Source: Leptospira sp.
GTDB taxonomy: Bacteria > Spirochaetota > Leptospiria > Leptospirales > Leptospiraceae
Assembly: GCA_027533185.1 (NCBI GenBank)
Contig: JAPZTS010000044.1
Span: forward strand, 1-6,563
Direction: 5' to 3'
Length of the DNA stretch: 6,563 nt
The notes below the pieces were generated by a model. The model saw nothing but the letters and a program-made list of their open reading frames with translations, had not been told where the DNA came from and made no database searches. Position numbers and translations under genes: made by a program. The number at the start of each line of letters is the position of its first letter. Position 1 is the first letter of the stretch. This document shows, one piece after another, positions 1 to 4,815 of the stretch.

Positions 1-302
1 GTCGTCTTGGCTCCTTCCACCTCTGGTATCAATTGCCCAGTATCTACAGAAGGGCACGTTGGTAAAAGCCTTCTCCGCCTTCCATCAAAGCCCACTTGTT
101 TTAAGTAACCTGCTTTTTTTAGTTTTGAAATCAGACGCGACACGGAGTCCGACCTTACACCGAGTAATTTGGAAAAATGTTCGTTCGAGGCAAAACACTC
201 CCCCACTCTATCCAAAGAAACTATTTCTGATAGTAATACTTTTTCTGTGAGATTGAGAGGCAATACCTCGATCTCAACAGGTATCCACAATCCTGTTCTC
301 AT
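1..302 (-). CDS. Winged-helix replication-initiator-like protein, copy A (3' end outside window)
   Basis: The minus strand is open from an ATG at 302-300 to the window edge, about 100 codons with no stop, so the C-terminus is missing. An AGAGGA ribosome site (307-312) lies four bases before the ATG, and an in-frame TAA lies just upstream, so the start is firm. The protein begins MRTGLWIPVEIEVLPL; a helix-turn-helix follows (CFASNEHFSKLLGVRSDSVS) and then a basic wing (GFDGRRRRLLPT). It aligns without gaps to the protein at 2338-2940, about 50 of 81 residues identical by hand count, conserved blocks being RTGxWIP, EIVSL, CFASN, VSRLIS and GFDGR. Winged helices of this layout occur in plasmid and phage replication initiators (HTH_36-like), so a Rep-type or autoregulatory role is inferred. 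It reads in the same direction as the parA operon and could be its third gene, though 297 bp separate them. Confidence 0.85.
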   Translation of the reverse strand, partial: MRTGLWIPVEIEVLPLNLTEKVLLSEIVSLDRVGECFASNEHFSKLLGVRSDSVSRLISKLKKAGYLKQVGFDGRRRRLLPTCPSVDTGQLIPEVEGAKT

Positions 303-354
303 ATGATCCTCTTAGGTGGGTATGCCTACGGCCACGTAACAATTGTTTAATTTC

Positions 355-374
355 TGGATCATGGGATTGATCCA
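355..374. repeat. Perfect 7-bp inverted repeat upstream of copy A
   Basis: TGGATCA (355-361) and TGATCCA (368-374) are exact complements around a six-base spacer. The site lies about 55 bp upstream of the copy A start, so it could be an operator for a dimeric regulator, including copy A itself, or a hairpin in the leader RNA. Confidence 0.6.
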
Positions 375-381
375 GTGTTGC

Positions 382-423
382 GTATCGTGCTGAGACACGA
401 GTCTAGGGCATCTAGACGGATAC
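382..423. repeat. Nested two-hairpin structure
   Basis: An outer pair GTATC (382-386) / GATAC (419-423) encloses two inner inverted repeats. The first is TCGTG (385-389) / CACGA (396-400), which competes with the outer stem for two bases. The second is the perfect GTCTAG (401-406) / CTAGAC (412-417) with a five-base loop. Folded as single strand this makes a three-way junction. It does not fit a tRNA. It may be a replicon cis element or a folded leader. Confidence 0.5.
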
Positions 424-436
424 AGCTTTACATAAA

Positions 437-473
437 GAGACATAATTCGTCAAGTCTTAAATGAGACATAATT
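437..473. repeat. Two direct repeats of GAGACATAATT (iteron-like)
   Basis: GAGACATAATT occurs at 437-447 and again at 463-473, a period of 26 bp. A partial copy, TGAGACA, lies at 391-397. A longer match, AAATGAGACATAA (459-471), recurs on the opposite strand at 2029-2041, beyond the parA gene. Repeats of this kind beside rep and par genes are often initiator or centromere binding sites; that role is inferred. Confidence 0.55.
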
Positions 474-506
474 TTGTGGATCTGGGAAAGTCTGGAGGAA
501 GAGTTT

Positions 507-534
507 GATGCCGGGCTTCTCAGTTCCCGACATC
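507..534. repeat. 9-bp stem-loop downstream of the partition operon
   Basis: GATGCCGGG (507-515) and CCCGACATC (526-534) pair around a ten-base loop. There is one C/A mismatch in plus-strand RNA, but in minus-strand RNA the same position is a G-U wobble, so the stem is complete in a transcript reading leftward from parA. No U-run follows it, so it is not a standard terminator. It may protect a 3' end or act in DNA. Confidence 0.5.
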
Positions 535-592
535 GGATTCAATTGCAACACTGAACATTTACTTTCTAACAGGAATCTTGTTTTAGTACAAG

Positions 593-618
593 AAAAAATT
601 TAGATTTTAGCTAAATCT
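593..618 (-). terminator. Possible weak terminator overlapping the end of the ParB-position gene
   Basis: On the minus strand AGATTT and AAATCT (arms 613-618 and 602-607) pair around a five-base loop, and a run of six T follows at 598-593. The stem is short and nearly all A-T and it includes the stop codon, so termination would be inefficient. Read-through into copy A remains possible. Confidence 0.3.
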
Positions 619-1130
619 GATTTAATTTTTTTTAGTTTTGATTCGGTGGATTTTTCTTTTTCCTTCAGCCAAACCCTAAGGACCTCTCGGTCTTTTTTGC
701 CCAAACTTTGCCCAGATGAAAATTTTTTGTAGAGTTCAACTGCGGAGGCAGTTGGTGTCACATCTTTTTCTTCGTTTTTGGATTCGGAGATAAGTTGGAG
801 AGCCGATTTTAAATCGGTCACCGTTGACCGATTTAACAATGTCTTGTTTTCATATAAACGGATATATCTTTTTGCCGTTGAATCCGAGAATTCGAGATTT
901 GCTTTCATCCACGAAATCCAATTTCCATGTCCAATTACTTTCTTTTGGTTGGACAACTTTTCTCCAATTAAGATTGCTGATTGAATCGCATTGCTAAGAT
1001 CTTGGAGGATAGATTGGTGTAAAAGATTAATTTCGGACACTTCATCATTCTTAACTTCAGTCTTAAGAGATGCTGCATGACCAGGTCTTGGTCCCACTAA
1101 ATTTTTTATCAGCTTGTTTCGTTCACTCAT
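600..1130 (-). CDS. DUF3102-like protein in the ParB position (putative centromere-binding partner of ParA)
   Basis: This 176-residue basic protein begins within the last codons of parA: the ATG shares an ATGA with the parA stop, a sign of translational coupling. The centre (about residues 66-94) carries GHGNWISWMKANLEF followed by SDSTAKRYIRLYE, the pattern of DUF3102-type proteins from phages and plasmids, with a possible helix-turn-helix around 80-95. The C-terminal third is rich in Lys and Glu and probably helical (EKEKSTESKLKKIK). I see none of the motifs of the ParB/Srx nuclease-like domain. By position and size it is likely the adaptor that binds parS and stimulates the ATPase, as small unrelated proteins do in type Ib systems; that is inference from context. 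Leptospira annotations may call such genes parB. No strong ribosome site is visible apart from the coupling. Confidence 0.85.
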   Translation of the reverse strand: MSERNKLIKNLVGPRPGHAASLKTEVKNDEVSEINLLHQSILQDLSNAIQSAILIGEKLSNQKKVIGHGNWISWMKANLEFSDSTAKRYIRLYENKTLLNRSTVTDLKSALQLISESKNEEKDVTPTASAVELYKKFSSGQSLGKKDREVLRVWLKEKEKSTESKLKKIKSDLAKI

Positions 1131-1822
1131 TTTAAAATCTCTTTTGTGAGGTTTTTGAAATCACCCAATACTTTTTCCGACAGTTTTCCATTGATTGCGG
1201 ATTTTGCAAATTCTGCCGATTTTGGAATCGAGGTTTTGGTAGATGGAAGTTCGATTTCCGAAATTCTTTCAGAGTCTTTTTTGGAAACATTGAATGGAAT
1301 ACAAATCGGAGGTGTAACATTATTTTGTTCGCAGGCTTCAACGATGAGCTGATAACCCTGGATGGTCCATCTCGAAAATCCAATGGGGCAAAGAACGTGA
1401 TCCGCGTTGTACAATGCCAAGTAGAGTTCATAAGTTAAAGATGGCGGTGTATCAAACACTATAAAATCGTAATCAAGAGTCTTTAGAGCATTATGAAATC
1501 GCAAAGCAGTCCCCGGATTTGCTCCAAAGTCATTTTGTGCTTTTGCCAATTCAGGAGTGGTGGGAATGATTCCGAGCCCAGTTTCAATCGTTCGAATCGA
1601 ATCCTTTAAAGAGGAACGACCTTTTAAAATACTAAAAAGAGACTTAGATTGCAGAGTCTCAAGTTCTTCATTTCTTAAAAAGAAATCGGTGAGATTGTTG
1701 TTTGGATCCGCATCAATTAGCAATACTTTCTTTTTTTGTCTTGCTAGAGCGGCTGCAAAATAAATGGCTAAGGTAGTTTTTCCTACGCCACCTTTAAGTG
1801 AGGCAATGGTAATCGACTTCAT
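1127..1822 (-). CDS. parA: ParA-family partition ATPase
   Basis: This 231-residue ParA/Soj-type ATPase moves replicon copies apart by ATP-driven binding to the nucleoid. The deviant Walker A is KGGVGKTT at residues 10-17, with signature lysine K10 and catalytic-site K15. The next motif LLIDADPNNN spans about 34-43, and the Walker B-like IVFDTPPS spans 121-128 (D124). It starts directly at the Walker A and lacks the N-terminal helix-turn-helix of P1-type ParA, so it is the short (type Ib / Soj-like) form whose partner usually does the DNA binding. An in-frame TAG touches the ATG at 1822, so no longer start is possible, and no Shine-Dalgarno is seen. An AT-rich TATAAA lies about 11 bp upstream, which could mean a very short leader. 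It is the first gene of a two-gene operon with the DUF3102-like gene. Confidence 0.95.
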   Translation of the reverse strand: MKSITIASLKGGVGKTTLAIYFAAALARQKKKVLLIDADPNNNLTDFFLRNEELETLQSKSLFSILKGRSSLKDSIRTIETGLGIIPTTPELAKAQNDFGANPGTALRFHNALKTLDYDFIVFDTPPSLTYELYLALYNADHVLCPIGFSRWTIQGYQLIVEACEQNNVTPPICIPFNVSKKDSERISEIELPSTKTSIPKSAEFAKSAINGKLSEKVLGDFKNLTKEILK

Positions 1823-1878
1823 CTAGGGTTAATTTATATGTCTGAATTCAAATGCAAGGAAAAACGTTTTTGGTTCCC

Positions 1879-1948
1879 AAGGATTGAAAAAATATTCAAA
1901 AAAAAGCTTGTACTTTCCGTAGTTCCTTCTAGATTGGAATCAATCCTT
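1879..1948. repeat. AT-rich tract with phased A-runs inside an 8-bp inverted repeat
   Basis: Arms AAGGATTG (1879-1886) and CAATCCTT (1941-1948) are exact complements. Just inside the left arm are an A6 run (1887-1892) and an A8 run (1898-1905), 11 bp apart, about one helical turn, which would favour bent DNA. TTGAA/TTCAA also pair around 1884-1900. Upstream of parA and between divergent replicon genes, this is a plausible unwinding or bending element. Confidence 0.4.
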
Positions 1949-1968
1949 TACTGGGTTAAGTCAAAAAA

Positions 1969-1998
1969 GTCCTGGGGCGTGTGGTAGCAAACCAGGAC
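1969..1998. repeat. Perfect 7-bp inverted repeat, 16-base spacer
   Basis: GTCCTGG (1969-1975) and CCAGGAC (1992-1998) are exact complements. It lies at the left edge of the repeat-rich part of the parA/copy B spacer, about 150 bp upstream of parA. It may be a protein-binding site for the partition partner; no test from sequence alone can show this. Confidence 0.5.
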
Positions 1999-2028
1999 CA
2001 TTTTCTTCCAAAATTCCCCATAATAGAT

Positions 2029-2041
2029 TTATGTCTCATTT
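2029..2041 (-). repeat. Inverted copy of the 13-base word AAATGAGACATAA
   Basis: Read on the minus strand, this site matches 459-471 over all 13 bases. The two sites lie on opposite sides of the partition operon in opposite orientation, so both read toward the operon. The shared word is the strongest sequence link between the two non-coding flanks. Confidence 0.55.
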
Positions 2042-2082
2042 CGTCCTTGACAGGATATAGGACTTATGATTCCTTGGGTACC

Positions 2083-2159
2083 GTCGGAAGGCACATCCGA
2101 CAAACGGCACTACCACGACGCCGTAATGACTTAACTCGGAAATCAATGATGAGTTCCGA
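2083..2159. repeat. Cluster of inverted repeats built on TCGGA
   Basis: GTCGGA (2083-2088) pairs with TCCGAC (2096-2101) over a seven-base loop. ACGGC (2104-2108) pairs with GCCGT (2120-2124). TCGGAA (2136-2141) pairs with TTCCGA (2154-2159), overlapping an alternative AACTC (2133-2137) / GAGTT (2151-2155). The word TCGGA thus occurs four times in 76 bp, as two inverted pairs, on a more GC-rich patch than its surroundings. This is the best candidate for a centromere (parS) or origin structure in the window. Confidence 0.5.
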
Positions 2160-2202
2160 TGGACGTTCGTTTGAGCTTCCAAATTTTCTTTAACTTAACG
2201 TG

Positions 2203-2244
2203 ACCGAAGGTATCTCTTTAGAGATTTACTTTTGAGTTCTCGGT
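2203..2244. promoter_or_regulatory. Palindrome upstream of copy B, possible operator
   Basis: ATCTCT-TT-AGAGAT (2212-2225) is a perfect 14-bp palindrome. It is flanked by a second, wider pair ACCGA (2203-2207) / TCGGT (2240-2244). It lies about 110 bp before the copy B start, where an operator or leader hairpin would sit. I could not place a convincing -35/-10 pair nearby. Confidence 0.4.
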
Positions 2245-2337
2245 AGAGTAGGGGAGTTTGTAGTTTCAAAACTTCTTGGCAATAAACAACCAAAAGCTCC
2301 TAGCCAGAGTTGTGTCCTTTTGGATAAGGAACCTAAA

Positions 2338-2940
2338 ATGAAGTCAACACGCACAGGGATTTGGATCCCCGCATGGATTGAAAATTTAAAACTACCACAT
2401 ACTCAAACGAAACTTTTGGCAGAGATTGTTTCTTTGCATGAAAAGGGATCATGTTTTGCATCGAACGCATTCTTTGCAGAACTCTTAGGCCTGAAACAAG
2501 ATACGGTTTCGAGGTTAATCTCAGAACTTAAAAAAAAGGGACTAATCAGACAAACTGGTTTTGATGGAAGGAAACGATATTTGCTTCCAACATACAGCTC
2601 TGATTTGAAACCAAAGGAGACAGAAGAGATAACTGCCTTGGAGAAAAATCCAACCCACGAAAAGCCATTGCATTTGAAAAAAGTCCAGGAGTGCGTAGAG
2701 AAAGAATCCAACCCTGGATTGGAAAAGAATGGTGCCCTCTTATATAGTACAACAAAGTTACAAACAAACGTACACTGGGAAACAACTTGGAATCTATTTA
2801 AGACATGGACAAAAGAACATCTGACATATTCCACCCAGGAAGAAATTGCTTGCTACACTTGGGACTCGATTACGAATCCAAAGATACAAATGATTTGGGA
2901 GAATTGGAAGTTTAAAAACCTAAAAAGTCGGTTCTGTTAG
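2338..2940 (+). CDS. Winged-helix replication-initiator-like protein, copy B
   Basis: I choose the ATG at 2338 (200 residues) over the TTG at 2320, because AAGGA (2326-2330) lies seven bases before this ATG and the shared sequence begins right after it (RTGIWIP at residues 5-11). Residues 22-66 form a helix-turn-helix region ending in the probable recognition helix QDTVSRLISELKKK, and 68-84 form a basic wing (GFDGRKRYLLP). A charged Lys/Glu/Pro-rich linker (about 88-125) follows. The C-terminal part contains many Trp residues (HWETTWNLFKTW, then YTWDS, then MIWENWKF). I do not recognise a catalytic domain. The N-terminal half matches copy A at 1-302. HTH_36-like winged helices of this sort occur in plasmid and phage Rep proteins; a role in replication initiation or in controlling it is inferred from that and from divergent transcription next to parA. 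Confidence 0.85.
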   Translation: MKSTRTGIWIPAWIENLKLPHTQTKLLAEIVSLHEKGSCFASNAFFAELLGLKQDTVSRLISELKKKGLIRQTGFDGRKRYLLPTYSSDLKPKETEEITALEKNPTHEKPLHLKKVQECVEKESNPGLEKNGALLYSTTKLQTNVHWETTWNLFKTWTKEHLTYSTQEEIACYTWDSITNPKIQMIWENWKFKNLKSRFC

Positions 2941-3128
2941 TTAGAAGAGATACTCAGTTTTAATATATCTTCTGCAAGGTTTAACATCGTTTTGCCAAAG
3001 GTTTTGGACTCTACTTTTGGGAATTCCGTAGCAAGGCATAAGGGCGAAGATACGGTGGTTTTCTTGTCAGAATTTATTCTAATGTTACTAGTGGTAACAT
3101 ATAAGGAAGGATAAAAGTATGACCACTC
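2937..3128 (-). pseudogene. Possible orphan C-terminal fragment of a lost gene
   Basis: On the minus strand a frame is open from 3128 to a TAA at 2939-2937, with no usable start except a late ATG at 2987. The last about 45 codons read like real protein (SDKKTTVSSPLCLATEFPKV, later GKTMLNLAEDILKLSISSN). The stop overlaps the copy B stop, a normal tail-to-tail arrangement, while the upstream end dissolves at the thioesterase promoter. This would fit a gene whose 5' part was lost when the cassette or its neighbours rearranged. I do not recognise the family, and chance openness of about 64 codons is not excluded. Confidence 0.3.
3082..3100. promoter_or_regulatory. Perfect palindrome upstream of the thioesterase gene, likely operator
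   Basis: ATGTTAC (3082-3088) and GTAACAT (3094-3100) are exact complements around TAGTG. The site ends three bases before the thioesterase ribosome site. TTGTCA (3064-3069) could be a -35, with TACTAG (3086-3091) as a poor -10 inside the palindrome at 16 bp spacing, so a bound protein would block transcription. Size and symmetry suit a dimeric TetR-type repressor, and one is encoded just downstream. Confidence 0.55.
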
Positions 3129-3604
3129 TTTCTAAAGAAGAAACCAATGAGATTATGCACCAAATGACAGCCGGATTTGATACAGGTGGTCGTAAAATTA
3201 CAGTCCCTCCTCCGATTTTTATCCAAATGGAATCTGAAATCGTATCGTATGAAAAAAACAAGAGTTTAACGGTATCTTTTCCCGTCCGAGAAGATCAAAC
3301 CAATCCGATGGGTATGATGCAAGGTGGTGTGATCGCTGCAGCTTTCGACAACGCGTTTGGTCCTCTGAGCTACCTTGTTGCTAAAAAACCAACAACTACA
3401 ATCGATATGAATATCCAATACATTCGAGGAGTTGCGACAAATCAAAAGGTATTTGTAAAAGCACAGATTGAAGCAAAAGGATTTTCCACAATTCATATGA
3501 CAGCAGAGATGAAGACGGAAAAAGGCAAACTGTTGGCAACTGCTACAACGAATCTTTTGATTTTAAAGATACCTAGTGCTGGAAAAGAAAGCGAAGGAGC
3601 TTAG
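3119..3604 (+). CDS. PaaI-family hotdog thioesterase
   Basis: This 161-residue protein has the single hotdog fold of PaaI-like acyl-CoA thioesterases, which cleave CoA thioesters in the cytoplasm. The active-site helix reads NPMGMMQGGVIAAAFDNAFG (62-81), with the usual GG pair at 69-70 and Asp at 77. The position before GG, commonly His in the HGG motif, is Gln here (Q68). The following strand TTTIDMNIQYIRGV (92-105) matches the family's typical block. The start is supported by AAGGAAGGA (3103-3111), seven bases upstream. The stop lies one base from the stop of the convergent TetR gene. The palindrome at 3082-3100 suggests repression. The substrate cannot be told; fatty or aromatic acyl-CoA are possibilities for the family. 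Confidence 0.88.
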   Translation: MTTLSKEETNEIMHQMTAGFDTGGRKITVPPPIFIQMESEIVSYEKNKSLTVSFPVREDQTNPMGMMQGGVIAAAFDNAFGPLSYLVAKKPTTTIDMNIQYIRGVATNQKVFVKAQIEAKGFSTIHMTAEMKTEKGKLLATATTNLLILKIPSAGKESEGA

Positions 3605-3605
3605 A

Positions 3606-4256
3606 TTACTTTCGCGAATTCTTTTCGTATCGTTCTAAAAATAACTCTACGACATTTGTTGTAGGGCATATATCCTGATCATGGAATACTTTTCCCATAA
3701 AGATTCCATGTAGGAAAGTGCGGATGAGCATCATTTCTTTTTCAGGTTCCTTGATCCCGAGATTTGTAAACCTGTCCAACATCGCTTCTTTGAAAGGCGC
3801 TAGTTTTTTATCGATGTTTGCCATCATCTTTTTAGAAAGTGAGATCGACCCAGGCTGAAACAGACAAACGGATATCAGAATCATTGTCTTTCTCTCCTGT
3901 TCAGCAAACTGCATAGATCTTTCAAAAAATTCTTTTACATAGTCGCGGGCAGATAAATTTTCTGGGATATTCCGATAGAAGAGCTCCTGTTTGGTTAGGT
4001 GTTGGTCTATGATTTCTTCAAAGATTTGTACCTTGCTCTTGAAATAATTGTAAGCTAATCCTTTGGAAATTTTGGCATGATTGGCGATCATCTCCATGGT
4101 TGTTTGAGCAAATCCGTGTTTCGAAAAAAGTACGATTGCGGACGAGAGAATCCGGCTGAGGGACTTTTCCCGGGCTTGTATTTTCTTATTTTCTGATATT
4201 TTAAGGTTCGCTTTCGCCACTATTGGGAACGCTGTCGTAAATTTCCTGATAATCAA
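3606..4256 (-). CDS. TetR/AcrR-family transcriptional regulator
   Basis: The protein has a TetR N-terminal DNA-binding domain at about residues 32-80: helix 1 with ILSSAIVLFSKHGF, then TTMEMIANHAKISKGLAYNYF, ending in KSKVQIFEEII. The rest (about 90-216) is a helical ligand-binding and dimer domain of ordinary length. The start is uncertain. The TTG at 4256 gives 216 residues and the GTG at 4220 gives 204, closer to the usual lead before the helix-turn-helix. Neither has a visible ribosome site, and no ATG precedes the domain. It is convergent with the thioesterase gene, which carries a palindrome suited to this family. No copy of that palindrome lies before the regulator itself, so autoregulation is not supported. 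Confidence 0.9.
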   Translation of the reverse strand: MIIRKFTTAFPIVAKANLKISENKKIQAREKSLSRILSSAIVLFSKHGFAQTTMEMIANHAKISKGLAYNYFKSKVQIFEEIIDQHLTKQELFYRNIPENLSARDYVKEFFERSMQFAEQERKTMILISVCLFQPGSISLSKKMMANIDKKLAPFKEAMLDRFTNLGIKEPEKEMMLIRTFLHGIFMGKVFHDQDICPTTNVVELFLERYEKNSRK

Positions 4257-4264
4257 ACACTTTT

Positions 4265-4297
4265 TTGAGTAAGAAACACCTCTAATTCCTGTATAAA
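4265..4297 (+). promoter_or_regulatory. Weak candidate promoter for ppnP
   Basis: TATAAA at 4292-4297 is a fair -10 element, placing the RNA start about 30 bases before the ppnP ATG. The nearest -35-like word, TTGAGT (4265-4270), is 21 bp away, longer than the normal 16-18, so the assignment is tentative. Confidence 0.3.
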
Positions 4298-4333
4298 AGT
4301 TGGAACGAATCAGGGTTTGTGGGGAATGGATGT

Positions 4334-4645
4334 ATGAATCAATTTGACTCTGTGTCTGTTATCAAACCTGCCAACATTTACTTTGACGGAAAGGTCACAA
4401 GCCGTACTCTACTTTTTGCAAATGGTGAGAAAAAAACATTAGGAATTATGCTTCCAGGAGATTATGAATTTGGAACGGACCAAAAGGAGATCATGGAAAT
4501 CCTGTCCGGCAAACTTTCTATTTTGCTCCCCGGACAAGTGGACTGGATTCAAATAGATGGAACGTATACGTTTGAAGTTCCAGCCCATTCCAAATTCAAA
4601 CTAAAGATTGAAACAGTTACGGATTACTGCTGCTCCTACGTTTGA
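4334..4645 (+). CDS. ppnP: Pyrimidine/purine nucleoside phosphorylase PpnP (cupin fold, former DUF1255)
   Basis: PpnP splits nucleosides with phosphate into base and ribose 1-phosphate, in nucleoside salvage. The 103-residue sequence is one small cupin barrel of the family's usual size (about 95-105). Conserved parts are VTSRTLLFANGEKKTLGIML (21-40), PGDYEFGTDQKEIMEILSGK (41-60), LSILLPGQVDW (61-71) and FEVPAHSKFKLKI (80-92), ending at the usual C-terminal Tyr-containing strand. I take the ATG at 4334 rather than the upstream GTG at 4319: family proteins start close to the barrel, and GGGGAA lies at a workable distance. Its last ten bases overlap the 3' end of the convergent DUF1508 gene. Confidence 0.9.
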   Translation: MNQFDSVSVIKPANIYFDGKVTSRTLLFANGEKKTLGIMLPGDYEFGTDQKEIMEILSGKLSILLPGQVDWIQIDGTYTFEVPAHSKFKLKIETVTDYCCSYV

Positions 4646-4815
4646 TCTTCGATTTCCGCACCACTGGCATTCTTCTTAACGGATTCGATTCCGTTTTCGC
4701 AAGCCGCTTTTGAAGAATAGCCCTCGCTAGATGCAATGATTTCACCGTTTGCCGCTTTCAATCGGAATCGAAACTCGCCAGCTTTGTCTTTGTAGATTTC
4801 AAATTTTCCCGCCAT
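4636..4815 (-). CDS. YegP-like DUF1508 protein, single repeat
   Basis: This 59-residue protein is a near-textbook DUF1508 unit: MAGKFEIYKDKAGEFRFRLK, then AANGEIIASSEGY, SSKAACENGIESVKKNA. The start is certain from AAAGGAGAT (4822-4829) five to six bases before the ATG. E. coli YegP carries two tandem repeats; here there is one. The biochemical role of the family is not established, so no function is assigned. The gene lies tail to tail with ppnP, their coding ends sharing bases 4636-4645, so no terminator fits between them. Confidence 0.93.
   Translation of the reverse strand: MAGKFEIYKDKAGEFRFRLKAANGEIIASSEGYSSKAACENGIESVKKNASGAEIEDQT

Larger units (their letters stand above)
303..599. other. 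Repeat-rich non-coding spacer between copy A and the partition operon
   Basis: I see no convincing gene here. The stretch holds a short perfect palindrome AACAATTGTT (338-347), a 7-bp inverted repeat (355-374), a nested double hairpin (382-423), two direct copies of GAGACATAATT (437-447 and 463-473) and a stem-loop (507-534). Such density between a rep-like and a par-like gene suggests a cis-acting element: origin, centromere, or a structured RNA leader of copy A. Which of these it is cannot be decided from the sequence. Confidence 0.6.
1823..2337. other. Large non-coding region between divergent parA and copy B, candidate origin/centromere
   Basis: About 515 bp separate the divergent starts of parA and the copy B winged-helix gene. 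The part next to parA is very AT-rich with A-tracts. The middle and right parts contain several inverted repeats (1969-1998, 2083-2159, 2203-2244) and one inverted copy of the GAGACATAA word (2029-2041). A GTG-started reading frame at 1981-2193 runs straight through these repeats, has no ribosome site and no recognisable protein, and I do not take it as a gene. For parA, TATAAA (minus strand, about 1834-1839) is a possible -10, but no good -35 is visible at the proper distance. Confidence 0.6.

Noticed and set aside
59..250. Plus-strand frame of 63 codons
   Set aside because: It is antisense to the winged-helix copy A, whose reading on the minus strand is supported by strong similarity to copy B.
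375..430. tRNA-like fold from the nested hairpins
   Set aside because: Arm lengths, missing T-loop consensus and missing acceptor stem do not fit a tRNA.
577..592. CTTGT/ACAAG hairpin next to an A/T run as terminator of the par operon
   Set aside because: On the minus strand the T-run comes before this hairpin, not after it; the weaker stem at 602-618 has the right order.
1981..2193. GTG-started 70-codon plus-strand frame in the parA/copy B spacer
   Set aside because: No ribosome site, no recognisable protein pattern, and it runs through several inverted repeats that account for the sequence better.
2943..2973. AGAAGAGATA/TATATCTTCT hairpin after copy B as an intrinsic terminator
   Set aside because: One mismatch in an AT-rich stem and no T-run follows; it also falls inside the possible orphan frame.
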